Positions 26,818 through 34,936 of a DNA stretch of 64,000 nt are shown piece after piece (within the stretch, counting starts at the first letter, position 1; the number at the start of each line of letters is the position of its first letter). This stretch comes from Legionella parisiensis (GTDB lineage: Bacteria; Pseudomonadota; Gammaproteobacteria; Legionellales; Legionellaceae), in assembly GCF_001467945.1 (NCBI RefSeq), contig NZ_LNYQ01000013.1, positions 1,926,472-1,990,471 on the forward strand, read 5' to 3'. The notes under the pieces were generated by a model. The model saw only the letters and a list, made by a program, of their open reading frames with translations, was not told where the DNA came from and searched no databases. A program made the position numbers and the translations under genes.

Positions 26818-28536
26818 ATGCTTGATTTTAAATTGCTGCGTGATCCTCAAACAGGAGAACAATACATTGAAACTTCTCTTTGCGGTAAACCACTCCTAAC
26901 GACTCCTCAATTGAACAAAGGCACAGCATTCACAAACGAAGAAAGAAAAGAGTTTGGTCTGTTGGGAAAACTGCCCCATCGCGTTGAAACACTGGATGAA
27001 CAAGTCAAACGCGCTTATCTACAATATTCCAGTTATACAACTCGTCTACAACAAAATATTTATTTAAATAATTTGCACGATAAAAATCAAATTTTATTCT
27101 ACAAATTAATCAACCGCCACTTAGGTGAAATGTTACCTACAATATATACTCCTATCGTGGGAACTGCAGTAAAACGTTTCAGTCATGAATACAGACAACC
27201 TCGCGGTTTATATATTTCCCATACAGATAAAAATCAAATAGAAGAAATATTAAAAAATCGTTCTAACCCAGAAATCGATGTGATTGTCGTTACTGATGGA
27301 GAAGGCGTCTTGGGTATAGGTGACCAAGGAATTGGAGGAATGGACATTCCTGTGGCCAAATTAATGGTTTATTGTTTATGCGGAGGCATTGAGCCGACTC
27401 GCACCTTGCCTATATTTCTTGATGTAGGTACAAATAATCAAGAGTTACTCAATGATCCTATGTACTTAGGTTGTCGCCATCCACGCATTAGTCCAGCTGC
27501 ATATGACGATTTTATCTCTACTTTCGTTCATGAAATTCACAAACAATTCCCCAATGCATTTTTACATTGGGAAGATTTTGGCCGTGGTAATGCCCGGCGT
27601 ATTCTGGAAAAATTCCAAGATCAATTATGTACCTTTAATGATGACATTCAAGGTACTGGCGCTGTGACCTTGTCAGCTTTATTAGCAGCCTGTGATGTAA
27701 CAGGTTCAAAAGTGCATGAACAACGAATTGTTGTTTTTGGTGCTGGTTCTGCAGGGACTGGTATAAGCGATCAAATTATTGATGCAATGGTGCGTGAGGG
27801 AATTAGTCCCGCCGAAGCGTATCAACGTTTTTGGTTGATTGACCGTCAAGGCTTGTTACTTAGCACTGACCCAGAGCTTACTGAAGCACAAAAACCTTAT
27901 GCGCGAGATCCCAAAGAGATATACAAATGGACCATCAATGAAAAACAGCATCCTTCACTTACTGATACTGTAAGACATGTAAAACCTACTGTTCTTATAG
28001 GTTGCTCAGCTCAACCAGGAGCATTCTCTCAAGACATCATCGAAACCATGTCTGTTAATTGTGAGCGTCCTATTATTTTCCCATTGTCTAATCCAGATGA
28101 AAAATGCGAGGCTAAACCAGCAGATATCCTAACTTGGAGCCAGGGAAGAGCTTTAATTGCTACAGGTACAGCCTTTCCGGCAGTTGAATATCATAATCGT
28201 ATGGTACAAATTGCCCAATGTAATAATGCATTGGTCTTTCCTGGTATAGGACTAGGAGTCCTCGCAGTTAATGCAACAAAATTAACTGAAGATATGATCC
28301 TGGCTGCAGCACATGCTTTATGCCAGTTCGCTCCCAGCAAAAAAGAAAGTTACTTACCTTTATTGCCCTCTTTGGATGATGCGCAAACTGTTGCCAAGGA
28401 AATTGCGGTCGCCGTAGCACGCTGTGCTATTGATTCAGGACTAGCGCAAAAAAATCATGATGCTGATTTGGAAAAACTGGTAGAAGATATGTTTTGGGAA
28501 CCTAGATATTTACCATTTAAATTTAAAAAATCATGA
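26818..28536 (+). CDS. maeA: NAD-dependent malic enzyme
   Basis: Oxidatively decarboxylates malate to pyruvate. 572 residues with family order: YTPIVGTAVKRFSHEYRQPRGLYIS, VVTDGEGVLGIGDQGIGGMDIPVAKL (catalytic region), the metal site WEDFGRGNARRIL and FNDDIQGTGAVTLSALLAA, the nucleotide-binding VVFGAGSAGTGI, and PIIFPLSNPDEKCEA. Length and motifs match the large NAD-dependent SfcA/MaeA class rather than the fused phosphotransacetylase type. It is divergent from the lipoprotein-surE operon and monocistronic. Confidence 0.93.
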   Translation: MLDFKLLRDPQTGEQYIETSLCGKPLLTTPQLNKGTAFTNEERKEFGLLGKLPHRVETLDEQVKRAYLQYSSYTTRLQQNIYLNNLHDKNQILFYKLINRHLGEMLPTIYTPIVGTAVKRFSHEYRQPRGLYISHTDKNQIEEILKNRSNPEIDVIVVTDGEGVLGIGDQGIGGMDIPVAKLMVYCLCGGIEPTRTLPIFLDVGTNNQELLNDPMYLGCRHPRISPAAYDDFISTFVHEIHKQFPNAFLHWEDFGRGNARRILEKFQDQLCTFNDDIQGTGAVTLSALLAACDVTGSKVHEQRIVVFGAGSAGTGISDQIIDAMVREGISPAEAYQRFWLIDRQGLLLSTDPELTEAQKPYARDPKEIYKWTINEKQHPSLTDTVRHVKPTVLIGCSAQPGAFSQDIIETMSVNCERPIIFPLSNPDEKCEAKPADILTWSQGRALIATGTAFPAVEYHNRMVQIAQCNNALVFPGIGLGVLAVNATKLTEDMILAAAHALCQFAPSKKESYLPLLPSLDDAQTVAKEIAVAVARCAIDSGLAQKNHDADLEKLVEDMFWEPRYLPFKFKKS

Positions 28537-28651
28537 TGAATGTATAGGTATGGCTCAAGTCCCGCGTAAATGCTTATTTTAACGGGGGATTTGGGTGCAG
28601 GGAAGGCTCAATACGACTAAGCCTGGTTGGGTTGAGCTCTTAACACTAATT

Positions 28652-29026
28652 CTAATTGTTATCCGCTTTTATGAAATTCACTTTAATACTTTTCAAGGTT
28701 GCTGTATCAGGTTCCCAAGAGCGGGCATATTTAAATACAATTACCGTATTTTCTGGATAGCTTTTTCTTTTCTCTAACCCAAAGGTGAAATGCATTTGCC
28801 CACCAGCTCCGATAAGATCAGTCTTCGGTCGTTCATAAGTACTACTTCGGAGTGTTAATAAATTTTTATCAAAGCGCACAACTGACCATTGAAATCCTGT
28901 AGTCGGATTTGCAGGTAAGGTCACAACAAAACTTGGTTCATCCAAATTAACATTCATGGTTAAATTATCATCTGCATAACCCATCATGGAAAAACTAAAA
29001 AGCAATAAACCAAATATTGTTTTCAT
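28652..29026 (-). CDS. Chagasin-like (I42) cysteine-protease inhibitor, exported
   Basis: A 124-residue protein from ATG 29026 (AGGAG seven bases upstream) with a signal peptide (MKTIFGLLLFSFSMMGYA). The mature Ig-like fold carries the inhibitor loops of the chagasin/ICP family: NPTTGFQW (about residues 41-48) and a degenerate RPWE loop in YARSWEP; a GAGG segment lies between. Members block papain-type cysteine proteases. A TTG at 29032 in frame would add two residues. It converges on the malic enzyme gene. Confidence 0.85.
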   Translation of the reverse strand: MKTIFGLLLFSFSMMGYADDNLTMNVNLDEPSFVVTLPANPTTGFQWSVVRFDKNLLTLRSSTYERPKTDLIGAGGQMHFTFGLEKRKSYPENTVIVFKYARSWEPDTATLKSIKVNFIKADNN

Positions 29027-29159
29027 TAACAAACTCCTTTTAAATATCTACACTCAGTTTAGCTTATTTTGTTAAATTCTGTTACTTCTTTTATCTTACT
29101 TATATTCAGAAAATCAAAAAAATTCTTCGATAAAATAATGATAATCGGCCCCTGATTTA

Positions 29160-29185
29160 AATAGAGTTAACTATTTGACTCTATT
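29160..29185. promoter_or_regulatory. Inverted repeat upstream of the 29233 gene
   Basis: AATAGAGT (29160-29167) and ACTCTATT (29178-29185) form a perfect 8-base inverted repeat with a 10-base spacer, about 48 bases before the start codon, so it could be an operator. The flanking sequence is very AT-rich (ATTAATTAATTT), and no confident -35/-10 pair or PmrA box was identified. Confidence 0.4.
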
Positions 29186-29232
29186 AATTAATTTAGATAC
29201 TCTGCACAAAGATGAATCATTAAGAGGATTTT

Positions 29233-29736
29233 ATGTTAAACTTAATTGGCTGGACTGAAATAAGTGAAATATTGGATTTAAACGATGAAGCACAGGATGA
29301 AAATTATCTTTCAGGAATCATTGAACGAACAGTCAGCAAATATCGAGAACGCCCCGGTTTTTTCGCTCCCTACCAAAATAGCCAGGAATTTACAGGCGGA
29401 TTACTAGCCCCAATATGGTATCCTGCTGCAACAGCTATAGGAACGGCATTTATGGCATTTACTGTGCTTATGGCTGCGTGTTACTTTGTTGGGTTCACGT
29501 TACTTGGACTTTTATCAATTATTATGATGAATGCTGAATATCGTAATACAGCACTGGAAGGGGTTGCTAACAGCCTTGCGCTAATAGGTTTAACGCTCCT
29601 TGGAACTGTTGCAGGAGCTTTACTAGCTGTTTTTAGTTTTCCACACAGCATTGCTTCGCTATTTACTCGTTCAGCGGCCACAGTTGTTTCTGCTACAACG
29701 GATTGTTGTGAAAATGATTATCAATATTCAATTTAA
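29233..29736 (+). CDS. Legionella-type membrane protein of unknown function
   Basis: A 167-residue protein: a polar N-terminus of about 55 residues, then two hydrophobic hairpins (about residues 60-95 with AATAIGTAFMAFTVLMAACYFVGF, and about 110-140 with SLALIGLTLLGTVAGALLAV). A short tail has FPHSIASLFTRSAATVV and a CC pair. The FPHS-[IL]-[AS]-S-[LF]-TRS type segment is reminiscent of hydrophobic proteins in Legionella genomes, but I cannot name a family. A ribosome site (GAGG) precedes ATG. A clear terminator follows. Host-directed or plain envelope function are both possible. Confidence 0.7.
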   Translation: MLNLIGWTEISEILDLNDEAQDENYLSGIIERTVSKYRERPGFFAPYQNSQEFTGGLLAPIWYPAATAIGTAFMAFTVLMAACYFVGFTLLGLLSIIMMNAEYRNTALEGVANSLALIGLTLLGTVAGALLAVFSFPHSIASLFTRSAATVVSATTDCCENDYQYSI

Positions 29737-29777
29737 TTGTTAGATTGATACAGCCTGAGTGAAATATAACAAACCTT

Positions 29778-29812
29778 AAAATGCGGAATTACTCTCTAGA
29801 TTCCGCTTTTCT
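29778..29812 (+). terminator. Intrinsic terminator
   Basis: GCGGAAT (29783-29789) pairs with ATTCCGC (29800-29806) over a 10-base loop, flanked by AAAA upstream and TTTT downstream. It sits about 45 bases after the stop of the membrane-protein gene at 29233. The A/T flanks would let it act in both directions. Confidence 0.8.
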
Positions 29813-29914
29813 TCGCCTATTCTGCAATGCGTATTAATTTTCAATATAAATCTTGATATTAAAGCATAGAAAAGCGATTATTTTATCTTTTTATAATCAC
29901 AGTTAGGAGCGCGT

Positions 29915-31543
29915 GTGGAACACGAAACCATGGAATTTGATGTAATCATCGTCGGTGCAGGTCCGGCGGGGTTATCTGCCGCGATTAAATTAAAGCAGCT
30001 CGCATTAGCTGCGCAAAAAGAATTATCCGTTTGCATTCTGGAAAAAGGGGCTCAAGTTGGAGCACATATTCTCTCTGGAGCTGTTCTAGAACCTAGAAGT
30101 CTTAAAGAGTTACTTCCTGATACTTGGCAAGAAGCACCTCTCAATACATCAGTAACCGAAGATCGTTTTTATTTTCTAACCTCAAAAAACTCCTATAAGC
30201 TCCCTACGCCAAAGCCCATGCATAATGAAGGAAATTATATTATTAGCTTAGGTGAACTTTGCATGTTTCTTGCACAACAGGCTGAGTCCCTAGGGTGTGA
30301 AATCTATCCTGGTTTTGCTGCAGCTAGAGCCCTTTATAACGATCACAATCAAGTAATCGGTGTCGCAACCGGAAGTGTAGGCCTCGACAAAAACAAAGAG
30401 AAAACAAACAATTATCAAGCTGGTATGCATCTTCTTGCGAAACAGACTTTATTTGCAGAAGGATGTCGTGGACAGCTTAGTCAGAGTCTGATGGCACATT
30501 ACCACTTAAGGGATAAAGCGAATCCACAAACTTATGGTCTTGGAATAAAAGAAATATGGCAGGTTAAGGAAGAACAACATAAGCCCGGACTAGTTATTCA
30601 TACCGTAGGCTGGCCAATGGATCACATGACCTATGGTGGTTCATTCATATATCATCTGTCAAAACAACGCGTTGCTATTGGTTTTGTAGTCGGTTTGGAT
30701 TATAAAAATCCATGGTTGAATCCTTTTGCGGAATTCCAGCGCTTTAAAACACACCCACTAGTTCAACCTACTTTAACTGGAGGTGAACGAATCAGTTATG
30801 GGGCGCGAGCCCTTAATGAGGGGGGATGGCAATCCTTACCAAAACTAACTTTTCCAGGCGGTGCATTAATTGGTGATGCTGCAGGTTTTCTTAACGTACC
30901 TAAAATCAAAGGAATACATATGGCAATGCAGTCAGGCATGCTTGCAGCAGAAGCATGCTTTGATGCCTTGCAACAAGAAAACCCTGCACCATTTGAATTG
31001 ACTGATTATCCAGAAAAAATCAAAAATTCCTGGCTGGAAAAGGAGCTCTATGCTGTACGCAATATAAGGCCAGGATTTAAATACGGCCTAATTCCAGGCT
31101 TAATCAATGCAGCTTTTGAAACATACATTACCCGCGGACATTCTCCATGGACTTTAACTAATCATGCTGACCACAATACTTTAATTCCAGCAAATGAAGC
31201 AAAAAAAATAGATTATCCTAAGCCCGATGGGGTACTTACTTTTGATAGACTTTCATCTGTTTTTTTATCAAATACGTATCATGAGGAAAATCAACCCTGC
31301 CATCTCGTATTGAAAAAGCCTCAATTGGCAATAGATGTCAATTTAAAAACTTATGCATTCCCAGAAGGTCGATATTGTCCTGCTGGCGTATATGAAATAA
31401 TTGAAGAAGAAAAAGGCCCTAAATTACAAATTAATGCCCAAAACTGTGTCCACTGTAAAACCTGCGACATCAAAGATCCTCGACAAAATATAGTGTGGCA
31501 TGCACCAGAGGGTGGTGGTGGACCAAATTATTCTGAAATGTAA
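29915..31543 (+). CDS. Electron transfer flavoprotein-ubiquinone oxidoreductase
   Basis: Passes electrons from ETF (fatty-acid and amino-acid dehydrogenation) to quinone at the membrane. 542 residues: N-terminal FAD motif VIIVGAGPAGLSAAI, GAQVGAHILSGAVLEP, the GDAAGFLNVPKIKGIHMAMQSG FAD/quinone region (about residues 314-335), and a C-terminal [4Fe-4S] ligand set with C-P-A-G-V-Y-E and CVHCKTCDIKDP. Start is GTG 29915 with AGGAG about seven bases upstream; ATG 29930 is the alternative. No etfAB is adjacent. Confidence 0.95.
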   Translation: MEHETMEFDVIIVGAGPAGLSAAIKLKQLALAAQKELSVCILEKGAQVGAHILSGAVLEPRSLKELLPDTWQEAPLNTSVTEDRFYFLTSKNSYKLPTPKPMHNEGNYIISLGELCMFLAQQAESLGCEIYPGFAAARALYNDHNQVIGVATGSVGLDKNKEKTNNYQAGMHLLAKQTLFAEGCRGQLSQSLMAHYHLRDKANPQTYGLGIKEIWQVKEEQHKPGLVIHTVGWPMDHMTYGGSFIYHLSKQRVAIGFVVGLDYKNPWLNPFAEFQRFKTHPLVQPTLTGGERISYGARALNEGGWQSLPKLTFPGGALIGDAAGFLNVPKIKGIHMAMQSGMLAAEACFDALQQENPAPFELTDYPEKIKNSWLEKELYAVRNIRPGFKYGLIPGLINAAFETYITRGHSPWTLTNHADHNTLIPANEAKKIDYPKPDGVLTFDRLSSVFLSNTYHEENQPCHLVLKKPQLAIDVNLKTYAFPEGRYCPAGVYEIIEEEKGPKLQINAQNCVHCKTCDIKDPRQNIVWHAPEGGGGPNYSEM

Positions 31544-31568
31544 GCTGGCATATGTATAGATTCATGAT

Positions 31569-31618
31569 TGAAACAGAGCACCCTGGGTGCTGGATGAATT
31601 AATTCATGCTCTGTTTCA
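31569..31618. repeat. Three-palindrome cloverleaf between ETF-QO and pdxH
   Basis: An outer perfect 12-base stem, TGAAACAGAGCA (31569-31580) with TGCTCTGTTTCA (31607-31618), encloses two more palindromes: GCACCCTGGGTGC (31578-31590) and TGAATTAATTCA (31595-31606). It lies between two convergent stops, so it may end transcription from both sides, though no T-run adjoins it. Confidence 0.7.
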
Positions 31619-31681
31619 CCCAACTTATGAACATTTTCTACCTAAGAATATCTAATAAATTGAATTAGCAATGATTTCCCT

Positions 31682-32266
31682 CTAGGGTGACAAGCGTTGC
31701 AAATACCATGCATTATTCTGTAAAACATATTCCCAAACATCGGATAGCTCGTCCTGTCGGTATGAATAGAATATCATATGCTCAGGTTGAATACGAAAAC
31801 CACAATAATCGGGGCTTAAAGGGATTGGTTTATTTACAAATGAATCCTCAATTTTTTGGCGCTTTTCCTCAAGAATTTTTTTACTATCAATAACTTGCAT
31901 GGACGTAGGTGCATAACTTAAAAAACGAATTTGCGCCCATTGAGGATAGCTGTCCCAATAGTTTTGATTCTCAGCATGATTTAGAAATTGGGCTTTACCT
32001 TCTATAATCACTTCTCGTTGTAACAGTTCCAGCCAAAACACGAGACTTACATGGGAATTGTTTGTTAATTCGCTTACTTTGCGAGTACCTTTTTGAGTAA
32101 AAAATAAAATTCCTTCATTTGAAATTTCACGAATAGCGACAACACGGCTATGCGGCGCACCATCTAATGAAATAGAGGATAAAACCGCGTGATTCGGGTT
32201 TGGCGCCCCACTCTTTTGCTCTCGCTCCAACCAAAGAATTAGTTCAATAATAGGATTTGTTTGCAT
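31682..32266 (-). CDS. pdxH: Pyridoxine/pyridoxamine 5'-phosphate oxidase family
   Basis: FMN enzyme making pyridoxal 5'-phosphate. The 194-residue protein has the split-barrel FMN fold: MQTNPIIELILWLEREQKSGAPNPNHAVLSS, then SRVVAIREIS, FFTQKGTRKVSELTNNSHVSLVFWLELLQREVIIEGKA and the C-terminal WYLQRLSP closely matching the PdxH signature. It lacks about 20 N-terminal residues found in the E. coli enzyme and has PDYCGFRIQPEHMIFYSYRQDELSD where PdxH has a W-GG-R-P-EFWQ-R-LHD stretch. A PdxH-like pyridoxamine-phosphate oxidase of divergent specificity is therefore possible. Confidence 0.8.
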   Translation of the reverse strand: MQTNPIIELILWLEREQKSGAPNPNHAVLSSISLDGAPHSRVVAIREISNEGILFFTQKGTRKVSELTNNSHVSLVFWLELLQREVIIEGKAQFLNHAENQNYWDSYPQWAQIRFLSYAPTSMQVIDSKKILEEKRQKIEDSFVNKPIPLSPDYCGFRIQPEHMIFYSYRQDELSDVWEYVLQNNAWYLQRLSP

Positions 32267-32316
32267 TTCCTGTTTTTCCTTGATTTAAAAATTGCAGAAT
32301 TAATTGTACCTGAAGT

Positions 32317-32842
32317 TTAGTGGCGTATTCTCCATTGAGAATTAAATCTGCGCTTTTTCAGCTGTTCATCAAAAAAATAAAGGCCTTGATTCGTCTAAGT
32401 AAAATGTTAACTCATCCAAAAGCTCTTTTTTATTCTCTTTTTTCTTCTTTAAAATCACGTAATATCCTTCTACATAGGGAACTATCTAAGGGAACCTCAA
32501 TATGGATACAGAAATCAATATATTGCCCTGTCTGCTGATGCAAACGCCCTAAAGGTGCATCAAAAATAATAAATCGAGTTGGTTTTAAAACATCCTGTGT
32601 TATCGAATGTACTATTGAATGTCCTGACTTAAGCATCTGTAGTATTTTAGCAAGCTCACTTAATTCCACTCGCGATAATCTTGTCCGCTTTGATGCCAAG
32701 CTACATAGTTTGCTGGAGCGAGTGATATCTCATCAAACTCATCCCAACTAATTAGCATAGCTCTTAACTCCTTAGCAAGAGTTTCAGCAAGCGTTGACTT
32801 ACCAGCACCTGATACCCCACTAATGCCTAGTATTGTTGCCAC
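32317..32842 (-). pseudogene. Uridine-kinase-like P-loop kinase, three frameshifts
   Basis: Reading from GTG 32842 (GGAG upstream) gives ATILGISGVSGAGKSTLAE, an intact Walker A, then DEFDEIS and YVAWHQSGQDYREWN, then a stop. The next frame resumes with ELSELAKILQML through FIIFDAPLGRLHQQTGQYIDFCIHIEVPLD to RDFKEEKRE and stops again. A third frame gives KELLDELTFYLDESRPLFF, and after a run of seven T a fourth segment reads DEQLKKRRFN and ends at 32317. Two of the shifts are at homopolymer runs. The composite is about 175 residues, like a small uridine-kinase-family protein. It is either a decayed gene or has several sequencing errors. Confidence 0.8.
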
Positions 32843-32963
32843 AAGATACTCCAATAGCTTTGAATGACTATTAAAATGGTCTTGCTTATTATATTCTAAA
32901 TTCCTGATTGGTTTGGCATACAGGACGTAAAAAACATTAACTACTCTACAGGGAATGGTAAAT

Positions 32964-34120
32964 ATGTTTAACTTGTTCCACTCACAAGGCATAGATGCTT
33001 TTAATAGAAGTGAATATGCGCAAGCTAAGAAACTATTTCTCCAAGCAATTGCCCAGAATCCTGAGGTCCCAGAAACCTACTTTTTTTTAGGAAAGGCTTG
33101 TTTTTTATCTGATGAAAAAAAGATACTATTTTTTATTTAAACCAGTTTATTGAATTAACTAAAAGTGTGAAAAAGCAAGAAAACAGATCTCATGCTTTTG
33201 ATCTTGTAGGACAATGCTATGCTACGGAAAATAAAAATGAAGTGGCAATCACATATTACTTTGCTGCAATAGAAAATGACCTTAGTTGTGTTTCAGCGCG
33301 ACATAATTTGGGGTTAAGTTATATGAGCCTTGCACGTGATCATCTCAATTCTCATTTAGAAAATTGTTTTATTTTACTCAAAAATGCTCATATCGCACTC
33401 AATTCAGCATTAGAAATATGCGTTAATAATCCGATGCTTTTACAAACAACAGCCAGATGGCATGAGCAATATATCGAGCTGCTTAAAAAATTATCCAAAG
33501 AGAAAGAGACTCAAGAAGACATAAGCGTGAACTTTATCTGTGCCATTCACTATTATCGTGAGGCATTAACACATTGTCAAAAAGAGGATATAGCATTAAA
33601 AAAAATAATTACAGAAAATCTTGCTGAGTGTTATGCCCAATTTGGAAATCATCTGTACCAAAATGAAGAGTATGAAAAAGCCCAGGAGTTATATAGTTTA
33701 GTACTCGAGTCAGATCAAAATCATATACCGGCACTCAATCAAACAGGTATGTGTTCCTTCAAACAAGGGATGTACATAGAAGCAAGAAAAAAGTTTACCA
33801 CAATTCTTAAGCAAACGATTGAGACGCAAGATCAAGCGGATGCTTGGTTAAAAATAGCCTGTTGTTATCGATTTGAAAAAAATTGGGACGAAGCAGAACG
33901 CTCTCTCAGTGAAGCAAGACAATTAACTTCTCAGGCCCCTAGCATCGATGAAGAACTCGAGAAGCTAAGACTCGCGAAATCACAAACACTTCTTGCAGAA
34001 ACAGATCAAGTTTTTTTTGGTCTTAAACAAAATAACATCTCCTCTTCATCTCGGAATGAAGATGGTATGCAATTAAATTTGGATATCACACGGGATATGG
34101 ACTCTAAAATTTATATATAA
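32964..34120 (+). CDS. TPR-repeat protein split by a -1 frameshift
   Basis: From ATG 32964 (GGGA upstream) the first frame gives a TPR unit (GIDAFNRSEYAQAKKLFLQAIAQNPEVPETYFFLGKACF) and stops at 33140. The -1 frame continues without loss as KKDTIFYLNQFIELTKSVKK and then TPR units (YFAAIENDLSCVSARHNLGLSY; ECYAQFGNHLYQNEEYEKAQELYSLVLESDQNHIPALNQTGMCSFKQGMYIEARKKF in pieces) to 34120. The joined product is about 385 residues of helical repeats. The shift sits exactly at a slippery A-AAA-AAG heptamer. It is divergent from the kinase pseudogene. No signal peptide. Role unknown; TPR proteins usually mediate protein contacts. Confidence 0.7.
33116..33122 (+). promoter_or_regulatory. Candidate -1 slippery heptamer A-AAA-AAG
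   Basis: In the zero frame the codons read GAA AAA AAG ATA. Slipping back one base re-pairs both lysine codons as AAA AAA and continues GAT ACT ATT, entering the open -1 frame. The phase is the one required for dnaX-type frameshifting. A purine-rich AGGAAAGG lies about 20 bases upstream, further than the usual stimulatory distance; no strong downstream stem was seen. Confidence 0.45.
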
Positions 34121-34167
34121 ATTAATGAAGTTCAAGCACTTTTCCAAACTAAATGTTCATCTGTAAG

Positions 34168-34776
34168 TTAACTTTTCTGAGCAAGCCAAACGGTTGCCCC
34201 GCCGCAATTCGGGTCGCTAACTTTATGCACCAAAACCTGCAAGTGATTCTTGTTTAAAATAGTTGTGTATTCTTTGGCATCTAGGGAGGCATGATATAAA
34301 TCATAATCACCATTTTCACCCCAAACTTCTCCTGCCTCAGGCCCCGAAGTAAAAAGTAACAACCCCTTGGGTTTAACTAAGGAAGAAAATAAACTCAACG
34401 CACTTCTTTGATCAGCTTGTGGTAAATGAAAAAAACTGTGCCATGCAATAACAATATCAAACTGAACAAGAAATTTCATCGTTCGCATGTCTTCTATAAT
34501 CCAGTGTGCATTTGGAAAGTTTTGTTTGCAACGCTCTATCATTTTTGTACTGGCATCAACACCGGTTATGTCATATCCCGCTTGAATAAAAAATTTTGCA
34601 ATAGGTTCTCCAGTACCACACCCAATATCCAGCACACTCCCACCATGAGGAAAATGTTTTTTTATTTGATACAAATAAAATTGCTCCATATGGAGCTCTT
34701 TATTACGATGAACATCAAACCAATCAATTAGTTCATCATAAGCTTCATAGACTTTATTTTTATTTGATTTTTTCAT
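34168..34776 (-). CDS. Class I SAM-dependent methyltransferase
   Basis: A 202-residue Rossmann-fold methyltransferase. Motif I is GGSVLDIGCGTGEPIAKFF (about residues 46-64), motif II is the acidic end of YDITGVDASTKMIERC, then WIIEDMRTMKF, and motif IV is FDIVIAWHSFFHLPQ. These show SAM binding but not the substrate. The N-terminal AYDELIDWFDVHRN resembles small ubiquinone/biotin-type methyltransferases, without fixing one. Stand-alone and convergent with the TPR gene. Confidence 0.85.
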   Translation of the reverse strand: MKKSNKNKVYEAYDELIDWFDVHRNKELHMEQFYLYQIKKHFPHGGSVLDIGCGTGEPIAKFFIQAGYDITGVDASTKMIERCKQNFPNAHWIIEDMRTMKFLVQFDIVIAWHSFFHLPQADQRSALSLFSSLVKPKGLLLFTSGPEAGEVWGENGDYDLYHASLDAKEYTTILNKNHLQVLVHKVSDPNCGGATVWLAQKS

Positions 34777-34936
34777 GATTAATCTATATTAAAATTGAAA
34801 TAGCTGGATAAACATATGAAAATAATTCATAGAACCACCCACCTACCAAGGCTGAATTCGATCGCAACAAGTAGCTCTTTTGCAGTCAATCTTTATCACG
34901 GTCATATAGAAATAGAATCCTTCTTACATGGATTTG

